A DNA stretch of 64,000 bases from contig NZ_CALWJM010000012.1 of NCBI RefSeq assembly GCF_944381005.1, forward strand, positions 1-64,000, read 5' to 3'. Numbering within the stretch: position 1 is the first letter of the stretch; every line of letters begins with the position of its first letter. The position numbers and the translations under genes are program-made. The DNA comes from an uncultured Butyricicoccus sp. GTDB taxonomy: Bacteria > Bacillota > Clostridia > Oscillospirales > Butyricicoccaceae. The notes beneath the pieces are model-generated. The model was given only the letters and a program-made list of their open reading frames with translations, made no database searches and was not told the origin of the DNA. Below, one piece after another: positions 8,615-15,744 of the stretch.

Positions 8615-10028
8615 TGATGCTATTCTTCCTTTCGTACAAGTGCGGGAATACTTCAGACAGACCGATTGGCTGCCGCATGACCTCGGTTACGACGTTCTGC
8701 GGCTCCAATCCACATTTTTTTAAGATGGCGGTCACGCCCGATTGAATATTTTTCTTGACCGGTGAAAGTTTTTCCGGGAAAGCGATGCGCAAGTTGACCG
8801 TCTTTTCCCCGTGAAGCTCAATCACGGTATCAAACAGCCCCAAATCCTGAATATCAAATTTTAACAGCAGCCGAACGGTGCGCTCTTTGGTGGCTCTGCC
8901 TTTGCCGTGATTTTCGGCATCCGGGTCAATCCACACTTCGGAAAACATCATCTTGCCCTGCCACTCCAATGGTATCATCAGATGGGTCAGCGGCATATAG
9001 ACGCTTTGATTGAGCAAAAGCGCGTGCATAATGTTTTCAAACGCCTGCCGGCCTTCGACACCGGCTTCTCCGCGCAATGCCCGACTGGCCAGTTCTAGAA
9101 AAGTATCGGCAAATGTATTATTTCCAGAGGCCTTTTCAAACTCCGTGTTACGCAACAACAGCATTAAACTGTTATCATCCAGTCCCCCCAGTCGGCTGCG
9201 CACCCCGCTGTACCCCAATAACTGACGAAATGCTTGCAGCATAGATTCCTGTGAACCGTTTTCATATCGGGTCATTTGCAGCGTCAGCATGGATAACAGG
9301 GTACGCGCTAAGCCCATATCATGCGTGCGGGCAATGTAGTTTCCCATATAGGGGACTATCTGGTTTTGCAGCATCGACAGCGCTGCACCGCGGTCGCCCG
9401 TCTGCAACAATACTTCTAGCTTACCCAGCAGTTCCAACAATCCACCGCGCGCCGATGCCGGCATGGCCTGTGCCATGCGCTCAATCGTTCCGGTCATGCT
9501 TTTTGCGATATGTTCGGTGGATGCCATATCGTTATATTTTTTCAAAAACTGTAAAATATCGTTTTTGATGCCCGGCGAATCCGAGCCGTTAAAAATCTCA
9601 CGCATCACATCGAAGAACGCGCCCTTAAACCGAACCGATGCGGTATTTTGTTGTTTCAAGAACATCTCAAGCTGTGACTGGTCCATGACCAGCATACGCA
9701 GAAACTTGGACAGCTCCTGCGCCATATCGGGCGACATGCCGGACGATACCAGCGTTTGCATCCGTCCGAGCAGCAGAGCCGACATGGTTTCGGTCAGCGT
9801 TGGCATTTGCCGCAAACGCTGAATAAAGGTTTCAAAATTGGAATCATAGCGGAACATATATCCGCTGTTATCTGCGCCCTTTTGTTCGGTTTTTCCGTCC
9901 GGTCGATTGACGCGCGTGGGGTCAGCCACATTCTGAATCTGGGTATCTCCCGGTGTAATCGGATTTTGTCGGGGCGTAGTATTCTCATAGCCGGTCATCG
10001 GCGTTGTTACTTTTACGATATCCGCCAT
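8601..10028 (-). CDS. FliK-related hypothetical protein (YlqG-like)
   Basis: A 475-residue protein with no signal peptide or membrane segment. The mostly helical central region (~40-330) is rich in Met/Leu/Gln. The C-terminal ~110 residues (FDIQDLGLFDTVIELHGEKT onward) form strands resembling the C-terminal hook-length-control (Flg_hook) domain of FliK, and the neighbour is the FlhB-like protein that FliK-type domains contact. Bacillus ylqG-ylqH shows the same pairing. The start is ATG at 10028, placed 6 bases after a GGAG; upstream in-frame starts lack a properly spaced site. A role in export control is inferred from context and weak resemblance. Confidence 0.65.
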   Translation of the reverse strand: MADIVKVTTPMTGYENTTPRQNPITPGDTQIQNVADPTRVNRPDGKTEQKGADNSGYMFRYDSNFETFIQRLRQMPTLTETMSALLLGRMQTLVSSGMSPDMAQELSKFLRMLVMDQSQLEMFLKQQNTASVRFKGAFFDVMREIFNGSDSPGIKNDILQFLKKYNDMASTEHIAKSMTGTIERMAQAMPASARGGLLELLGKLEVLLQTGDRGAALSMLQNQIVPYMGNYIARTHDMGLARTLLSMLTLQMTRYENGSQESMLQAFRQLLGYSGVRSRLGGLDDNSLMLLLRNTEFEKASGNNTFADTFLELASRALRGEAGVEGRQAFENIMHALLLNQSVYMPLTHLMIPLEWQGKMMFSEVWIDPDAENHGKGRATKERTVRLLLKFDIQDLGLFDTVIELHGEKTVNLRIAFPEKLSPVKKNIQSGVTAILKKCGLEPQNVVTEVMRQPIGLSEVFPHLYERKNSINVSI

Positions 10029-10120
10029 ATATTGCTCCATTTCTCCGCATAAATGTGCGCGGTTTTGGGTGCAAACCGGCAGCATTGCGCGAATCCTGTA
10101 TTTTTTCTAAAAAGCGCTCT

Positions 10121-10147
10121 TAATTTTCCATATCATTTGGACGATAT
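10121..10147 (+). promoter_or_regulatory. Candidate sigma-28 (SigD) promoter for cheA
   Basis: TAAT at 10121-10124 and GACGATAT at 10140-10147 are separated by 15 bases. They match the sigma-28 consensus TAAA-N15-GCCGATAT at 3/4 and 7/8 positions. It sits 36 bases upstream of the cheA start. A TATAAT on the minus strand (10157-10162) could be the divergent sigma-A -10 for the ylqG-like operon. Confidence 0.5.
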
Positions 10148-10183
10148 AAAAAGAAGATTATACGAAAAGGCGGTGTTCCTCAC

Positions 10184-12403
10184 ATGGATAATGGCAACGA
10201 TAACATACTCGAAATGTACTTGTACGAAACCAACACATTACTGGAACAGTTGGACGGGATTTTGCTCAATTCGGAACAAGCTAACACCTTTACGCAGGAT
10301 GATGTGAACGAAATCTTCCGCATCATGCACACGCTGAAAGGTTCGTCCGCTATGATGGAGTTCCAGGCCTTGACCACAATCGCTCACCGAATCGAAGATT
10401 TATTTTTCATCATTCGTGAAAATTCTATGGATGCGATTCCGCAAGAGCTGCATCATGAATTGTTCAATTTAATGTTCCATTCCACCGACTTTTTCCGGGC
10501 TGAAGTGGAAAAAATTGAAAACAACGAACCTCTTTCTAATGATATCGACAATTTCGTGGCAGATATTAATAGTTTTATCGAGAAAATTAACAATCAGGCT
10601 TCGGCCCCTGCTGCGTCCCCCGCATCGGCTTCCGCTGCGGCACCGACTCAGCCGCAAACAAGTGCTGCGGTTACATCGGCCAGTTCGCCCGCACAAACAT
10701 CGGGCTATACCCTGCATGTCTTTTTTGATGAAGGCTGTGGCATGGAAAATCTGCGTGCTTTCATGCTCATTACCGCACTCAATGAAGCAGATATCGAACC
10801 GACCTATGAACCGCACAATGTTGACACCGACCCTGATACTGCGGCAATTATCACAACAAAAGGCTTCCTCATGCACTTCAACTCTAAAGAAGCGCTGCAA
10901 CATGCCATTAACATCGTAAAGGGGGCAAGCAATATTCAAACCTACGAGGTACTGGACACGCCTGCACCCGAAGCTGCATCCGCTGCTCCGGTCGCTTCTC
11001 CTGCGCCCGCTGCTCCGGCACCGGCTCCGGTCGTTGCAGCCGCCGAACCGCCCGCTGCTCCTGCACCAGCTCCGGCACCGGCACCAGCTCCCATTCAGGA
11101 AACCAAAGAACCGGAAACACACGCCGAGTCTTTGGCCCCAGCGCATCTTTCTGCGCCCACTTCTTCCAGCAGCAGCCAAGCGTCAAATCGTTCGACTGCA
11201 ACCAACAAGCAAAGCCTTATCAGCGTCAATCTGTCCAAGCTGGACAGCCTGATGGCGATTGTTGGCGAAATTGTTATCACCGAATCTATGGTCACTTCTT
11301 CGCCCGATATTCGCGGCTTAAAGCTGGATAACTTCACCAAGTCTGCCCGCCAACTGCGCAAACTGACCGACGAACTGCAAGATATCAGTATGTCCATCCG
11401 AATGGTTCCGGTTTCGGGCACCTTCCAGAAAATGAAGCGTATCGTGCGCGATATGTCGCAAAAGCTGGGCAAAAAGGCGCGTCTGGTCATCGAAGGCGAA
11501 GATACCGAAGTTGACAAGTCGATTGTGGACAGCATCGGCGACCCCATCATGCACATCGTGCGTAACTCGATGGACCATGGCATTGAAGAGCATGTAGAAG
11601 ACCGTATTGCACTGGGCAAAGACCCCCAAGGCACCATTACCCTTTCGGCCGCACATACTGGTAGTGAAGTTATCATCACGGTACGCGATGACGGCCAAGG
11701 CGTAAATCCTGAAAGTGTTCTGGCTAAGGCGCGCAAAAACGGTTTGCTCACCAAGCCTGAAAGCGAATATACCCATAAAGAGATTTTGGCATTCCTCATG
11801 GCGCCCGGCTTCTCGACCAACAAAGAAGTCACCGAATACTCCGGCCGTGGCGTAGGTATGGACGTTGTAAAATCCAACATCGAAAATGTCGGCGGTACGG
11901 TGTCCATTTCCAGTGAAGTCGGCAAAGGCATGACCGTTACCTTAAAAATCCCGCTCACGCTGGCTATCGTGGACGGTATGGAACTGTCGGTCGGCAAGTC
12001 CATCTTTACCGTACCCATTCACAACATTCGCCAGTCGTTTAAGGTTTCCCAAAAGGAAGTCATCCATGACGCAAATTACGGCGAAATGATTAACCGGATG
12101 GGCAGCTTCTATCCCATCATCCGTGTACACGACCTGTACCACATCGACACCGAAGTCACCAACATCGAGGACGGTATTTTGGTATGGGTTGACTCCGGAG
12201 AACTTTCATACTGTCTGTTTGTCGATGAACTGCTGGGTGAACAGCAGGTCGTTGTAAAACCGCTTCCCAGCTATCTAAACAACTTTAACATCAAGGATTC
12301 AGGTATTACCGGCTGCACCATCATGGGCGACGGCAATATCAGTATCATTCTTGATGTTACCAATCTACACACGGCCGCAGTCAACGGAAAGTTGCTCCTG
12401 TAA
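10184..12403 (+). CDS. cheA: Chemotaxis histidine kinase CheA
   Basis: A 739-residue cytoplasmic kinase with the full domain series. P1 HPt has phospho-acceptor H49 in IMHTLKGSSAMM. A P2-like CheY/CheB-binding domain lies at ~170-255. A long Ala/Pro-rich linker (~260-345) is followed by P3 dimerisation (~345-410), the P4 ATPase (N box VRNSMDHGIEEH, G1 DDGQGVN, G2 SGRGVGMDVV) and P5 CheW-like (~600-739). Receptors control its autophosphorylation and it passes phosphate to CheY and CheB. The RBS before the ATG at 10184 is weak (AAAGGCGG). It leads a cheA-cheW-cheR-cheB operon away from the main fla/che operon, and a sigma-28-type promoter is visible upstream. The low-complexity linker is longer than usual. 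Confidence 0.97.
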   Translation: MDNGNDNILEMYLYETNTLLEQLDGILLNSEQANTFTQDDVNEIFRIMHTLKGSSAMMEFQALTTIAHRIEDLFFIIRENSMDAIPQELHHELFNLMFHSTDFFRAEVEKIENNEPLSNDIDNFVADINSFIEKINNQASAPAASPASASAAAPTQPQTSAAVTSASSPAQTSGYTLHVFFDEGCGMENLRAFMLITALNEADIEPTYEPHNVDTDPDTAAIITTKGFLMHFNSKEALQHAINIVKGASNIQTYEVLDTPAPEAASAAPVASPAPAAPAPAPVVAAAEPPAAPAPAPAPAPAPIQETKEPETHAESLAPAHLSAPTSSSSSQASNRSTATNKQSLISVNLSKLDSLMAIVGEIVITESMVTSSPDIRGLKLDNFTKSARQLRKLTDELQDISMSIRMVPVSGTFQKMKRIVRDMSQKLGKKARLVIEGEDTEVDKSIVDSIGDPIMHIVRNSMDHGIEEHVEDRIALGKDPQGTITLSAAHTGSEVIITVRDDGQGVNPESVLAKARKNGLLTKPESEYTHKEILAFLMAPGFSTNKEVTEYSGRGVGMDVVKSNIENVGGTVSISSEVGKGMTVTLKIPLTLAIVDGMELSVGKSIFTVPIHNIRQSFKVSQKEVIHDANYGEMINRMGSFYPIIRVHDLYHIDTEVTNIEDGILVWVDSGELSYCLFVDELLGEQQVVVKPLPSYLNNFNIKDSGITGCTIMGDGNISIILDVTNLHTAAVNGKLLL

Positions 12404-12432
12404 GTGTGCACGAAAAAGAAAGGAGATTTCGC

Positions 12433-12918
12433 ATGCCTACGGAAACCATTGAATTGATGAACGAAGCTTCGGTTGGCCAGCCCCCGGCTGACATCTTGAC
12501 TTCCAAATACCTGACTTTCTTTTCGGACGGTCTGCTGTTCGGCGTTAATGCCTCTCAGGTCGTCGAAATCATTATCAACCATGCTATTACACCCATGCCG
12601 ATGACGCCCGAATATGTAAAGGGCATCATCAATCTGCGCGGTCAGATTATTCCTATCATCGACGCCCGACTGCGCATGGGTCGCACAGTATCAGAGGAAA
12701 ACAGCGTTGTCTGCATTATTGTGCTCAATATTGACGGCACACAGGTCGGTATTTCGGTTGACCGTGTGGCGCAGATGGTTGATATTGATGAAAGCGCAAT
12801 TTCTTCTGGCTCGACAGGCAACAAGGACCAAAACCTCGTCAATGGTATGATTTCTTTACCTGATAGCGGTGAAACTATCTTGATTCTCGATTGCCTTCAG
12901 CTGATTAACGAAGCTTAA
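12433..12918 (+). CDS. cheW: Chemotaxis coupling protein CheW
   Basis: A 161-residue single CheW domain that links chemoreceptors to CheA P5 in the array. Conserved features are the SKYLTFFSDGLLFGVNASQV opening strand, ITPMPMTPEYVKGIINLRG and a C-terminal VNGMISLPDSGETILILD. The start is the ATG at 12433, because AAAGGAG lies 8 bases upstream; the earlier in-frame ATG at 12406 sits next to the cheA stop without a site. It lies between cheA and cheR and is surely co-transcribed with them. A second CheW module exists in the window in CheV. Confidence 0.95.
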   Translation: MPTETIELMNEASVGQPPADILTSKYLTFFSDGLLFGVNASQVVEIIINHAITPMPMTPEYVKGIINLRGQIIPIIDARLRMGRTVSEENSVVCIIVLNIDGTQVGISVDRVAQMVDIDESAISSGSTGNKDQNLVNGMISLPDSGETILILDCLQLINEA

Positions 12919-12933
12919 CAGGAGGCAATGCCA

Positions 12934-13743
12934 ATGTATGAGCTTTCTGAACATGATTTTATCCGACTCACCAGTTTTATCAAAAACAACTTCGGAATCA
13001 ATCTTACCCAGAAGCGCCAACTAATTACAAGTCGTATGTCCAGCACCCTCATGCAACAGGGCTACAAAAGTTTCACCGAGTATATCGACCACATCCTAAG
13101 CGCTGCAACGCCCGACGATATCGAAACTCTGCTGAACAAACTGACGACCAATTATACCTATTTCATGCGGGAACCTGCACATTACGAATTTTTTCAGAAC
13201 ACTATCCTGCCCGACCTGGTTCGCAAACATGAACGCGACAAAGTCTTGTCCATCTGGTCGGCAGGCTGTTCTTCCGGCGAGGAACCCTACAATATCTCCA
13301 TGATTCTCATGGAGTATTTGGGCTCCTCGGCCGCCGCATGGGACACCCGCGTACTGGCTACCGATATCTCGCAGCAGGCTTTAGCAGCCGCCCAACAAGG
13401 CACATATGACTTGCCGCCAACCATCCCCAGTTCTTGGCGGCAAAAATATTTCGTACCCGCCGCGGATGGCAGACGACATACTGTTGCACCCAAAATCCGT
13501 AAAAACGTCATTTTCCATACTTTTAATCTGATGAATCCCATCCATTTCCGGCTAAAGTTCGATGTCATCTTTTGTCGCAATGTGATGATTTATTTCGACC
13601 AGCCGACTAAGGATGCCTTGATTCAACGATTCTATGACGCAACCAATCCAGGCGGCTATCTGCTGATTGGACATTCGGAAACACTCAACAAAGACAACAG
13701 CCCTTATCAGTATTTGCAGCCTGCTACCTATCGAAAAACCTAA
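12934..13743 (+). CDS. cheR: Chemoreceptor glutamate methyltransferase CheR
   Basis: A 269-residue enzyme that methylates receptor glutamates using S-adenosylmethionine. The N-terminal helical domain (~1-75) precedes a Rossmann-like methyltransferase domain with the SAM motif IWSAGCSSGEEPYNISMIL, an acidic strand end (VLATDIS) and the FDVIFCRNVMIYF motif. No C-terminal TPR or receptor-tether extension is present. Two ATGs lie close together; 12934 is preferred because its distance from AGGAGG is 8 bases, against 2 for the ATG at 12928. It works against CheB, encoded next. Confidence 0.95.
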   Translation: MYELSEHDFIRLTSFIKNNFGINLTQKRQLITSRMSSTLMQQGYKSFTEYIDHILSAATPDDIETLLNKLTTNYTYFMREPAHYEFFQNTILPDLVRKHERDKVLSIWSAGCSSGEEPYNISMILMEYLGSSAAAWDTRVLATDISQQALAAAQQGTYDLPPTIPSSWRQKYFVPAADGRRHTVAPKIRKNVIFHTFNLMNPIHFRLKFDVIFCRNVMIYFDQPTKDALIQRFYDATNPGGYLLIGHSETLNKDNSPYQYLQPATYRKT

Positions 13744-13814
13744 GCTTTTCGATGACTTATCGCTTCGCGCCCAGTTTCTCTTGCATCATATCATTCTGAA
13801 AGGAACTATCGTCT

Positions 13815-14867
13815 ATGGAAAATGAGAAAAAAATTCGCGTACTGGTTGTCGATGACTCCATTATGGCTCGCAAAATCCTTATCGAAGGCCTTTCCCGTGA
13901 CCCAAGACTGGAAGTTGTCGGCTATGCCATTAACAGTATGGATGCTGCTCGAAAAATCCCCGCTCTGCGTCCTGATGTTCTAACGCTTGATGTAGAAATG
14001 CCCGGTCAAAATGGGTTGGACTTCCTGAAAGAACTTATTCCGCGCAATCCTTTGCCCGTTGTACTGTGCTCCTCGCTCAATCTGCGCGTATTTGATGCGC
14101 TGTCTGCCGGTGCGGTTGACTTCGTGCGCAAACCGGACATGTCCCGCCCGGAAAGCCTGGATTTGTTCCAGCGCGAACTGGCGCTCAAAGTACGCGCCGC
14201 TTCGCGCGCGCGCGTGCGTATGCCCGGCGTTTCTCAAGCGGTACACCGTGCGCACCCGTCCCCCATTCTTCCCCCGCTCACCTCTCCGTCACTCGACCAA
14301 GTGATTATTGCTTTGGGTGCTTCGACCGGCGGCACCGAAGCAACCTTGGAAGTGCTGCGCCATCTGCCCGCCAACACCCCCGGCATGGTCATTGTTCAGC
14401 ATATGCCTGTGGGATTCACCGATATGTATGCCCAACGCCTCAATCGCATTTGTAAAATGGAAGTGCGTGAAGCAAAAAATGGTGACCGCATTGAACGCGG
14501 TGTTGCACTGATTGCTCCGGGCGATATGCAGATGAAAGTCGTGCGCACCGGTATGCACTATACCGTTTCCTGCCTTAATTCGCCCAAGGTCAGCGGCCAT
14601 CGTCCTTCGGTCGATGTGCTCTTTGACTCCATGGCTCAGGCTGTTAAGTGCCATCAAATCGGTATCATCCTCACCGGTATGGGACGCGACGGCGCCAATG
14701 GTATGCTGAAAATGCGTCAGGCTGGTGCATTTACCATCGGACAGGATGAAGCCACTTCTGTTGTCTATGGTATGCCAATGGAGGCCTTTAAACTTGGGGC
14801 TGTGTGCAAACAGGCACCGATTGAAAACATTGCAGATGTGCTTTTACGCCATTTGAATACACTATAA
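13815..14867 (+). CDS. cheB: Receptor methylesterase/deamidase response regulator CheB
   Basis: A 350-residue two-domain protein. The N-terminal receiver has acidic pocket D13/D14 and phospho-acceptor D59 (TLDVEMPG). A linker (~125-160) is followed by the esterase domain, with catalytic Ser in ALGASTGGTEA, His in VQHMPVGFT and Asp in TGMGRDGANG. Phosphorylation by CheA relieves inhibition so that it removes methyl groups added by CheR. The start has an AAAGGA site 9 bases upstream. A 71-base gap follows cheR with no visible terminator, so one cheAWRB transcript is likely. Confidence 0.96.
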   Translation: MENEKKIRVLVVDDSIMARKILIEGLSRDPRLEVVGYAINSMDAARKIPALRPDVLTLDVEMPGQNGLDFLKELIPRNPLPVVLCSSLNLRVFDALSAGAVDFVRKPDMSRPESLDLFQRELALKVRAASRARVRMPGVSQAVHRAHPSPILPPLTSPSLDQVIIALGASTGGTEATLEVLRHLPANTPGMVIVQHMPVGFTDMYAQRLNRICKMEVREAKNGDRIERGVALIAPGDMQMKVVRTGMHYTVSCLNSPKVSGHRPSVDVLFDSMAQAVKCHQIGIILTGMGRDGANGMLKMRQAGAFTIGQDEATSVVYGMPMEAFKLGAVCKQAPIENIADVLLRHLNTL

Positions 14868-14902
14868 TCTTTTGTCGGTTACAAAAGAACCTTAAAAACT
14901 GC

Positions 14903-14936
14903 TTATTTTTTTGAATCATCGGGCGATATCTATAAT
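14903..14936 (+). promoter_or_regulatory. Candidate promoter region upstream of flgM
   Basis: GGCGATAT (14922-14929) matches the sigma-28 -10 (GCCGATAT) at 7/8, but its -35 region is poor (TTAT at 15 bases). A perfect TATAAT at 14931-14936 could act as a sigma-A -10, with TTGAAT only 14 bases upstream. Dual control would suit flgM, but the evidence is modest. Confidence 0.35.
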
Positions 14937-14970
14937 AAGCGATTCATTTATCATTGAGAGGAGTGATCTT

Positions 14971-15258
14971 ATGCGGATCCTCAATTGTCTGCCGCCCATC
15001 CCTTCCCAGCCGCGCCGTTCTGGTGAGCGCATTGCATACGATGCACCGCAGGATGATAAAAAATTTGATACCATCACCCTTGCTCATGCAAATCTGTCTC
15101 CCGAACAGACCTTCACGATGGAAACCATCGGTCGCGTTACGCAGGAAGTGCGCGCATCGGTTACGACAGGCGATATTCAATCTCTCCAAAATCAGGTCGC
15201 TGCCGGACAATATCAAATCAATGTTGACGCCATCGTGCGCCAGATTTTGCTCGAGTGA
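14971..15258 (+). CDS. flgM: Anti-sigma-28 factor FlgM
   Basis: A 95-residue protein with the usual length and position immediately before flgN-flgK-flgL. The C-terminal half (VTTGDIQSLQNQVAAGQYQI followed by NVDAIVRQILLE) matches the FlgM helices that bind sigma-28; the N-terminal half is disordered, as in the family. It holds FliA inactive until hook completion allows its export. The ATG at 14971 is chosen because GAGAGGAG precedes it by about 6 bases; the upstream in-frame start falls inside the likely promoter. Its target FliA is encoded at 35713-36486. Confidence 0.85.
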   Translation: MRILNCLPPIPSQPRRSGERIAYDAPQDDKKFDTITLAHANLSPEQTFTMETIGRVTQEVRASVTTGDIQSLQNQVAAGQYQINVDAIVRQILLE

Positions 15259-15269
15259 GGTATCGTTCT

Positions 15270-15719
15270 ATGAGTCAAATCCATGAACTGGAAACACTAT
15301 TTAATAATTTTGCTTCTCTTTTCGACCAGCTCAGCACACTGCAAAAAGAGAAAATGGAAGCGGTTCATCAGGACGACTTGCAGCGGGTTGACCACTGTAT
15401 GCAGCAAGAACAGGCTTTGGTTCTGCAACTGCGTGGCCTGCAACGTCAAAAAGATTCCCTGCATGAAGCACTTGGCCTATCGGGCGTTCCGCTGAAAAAA
15501 ATTTCGGAACATTTGTCCCCAGCTGACCGTACACTGCTTGCGCCGTCTATCTCTCGTTTTCAGACGGCCTATCAAATCTATCAAAGTGCAGCTGCGGCTT
15601 CCCGCGCACTTCTTGAGTCCACACTCCAAGAGATTGACCGCCAACTCGCCCATATGAAGAAACCTGCTTCAGTCGCTGCCCCCGGCGCTCAGGGCAGCTT
15701 CACCGACATCAAAGCCTGA
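15270..15719 (+). CDS. flgN: Flagellar export chaperone FlgN
   Basis: A 149-residue all-alpha, coiled-coil-forming protein (heptad pattern from ~1-110, for example HELETLFNNFASLFDQLSTL). It has the family length and sits directly before flgK and flgL, whose products FlgN holds in the cytosol and delivers to the export gate. The ATG at 15270 has TGAGG 9 bases upstream, overlapping the flgM stop; a GTG at 15255 overlaps flgM and has no site. The tail after ~135 is Ala/Pro-rich. Identification rests on fold, size and context because sequence conservation in this family is low. Confidence 0.8.
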   Translation: MSQIHELETLFNNFASLFDQLSTLQKEKMEAVHQDDLQRVDHCMQQEQALVLQLRGLQRQKDSLHEALGLSGVPLKKISEHLSPADRTLLAPSISRFQTAYQIYQSAAAASRALLESTLQEIDRQLAHMKKPASVAAPGAQGSFTDIKA

Positions 15720-15744
15720 GCATCGTATTTATGGAGGAGAAATT

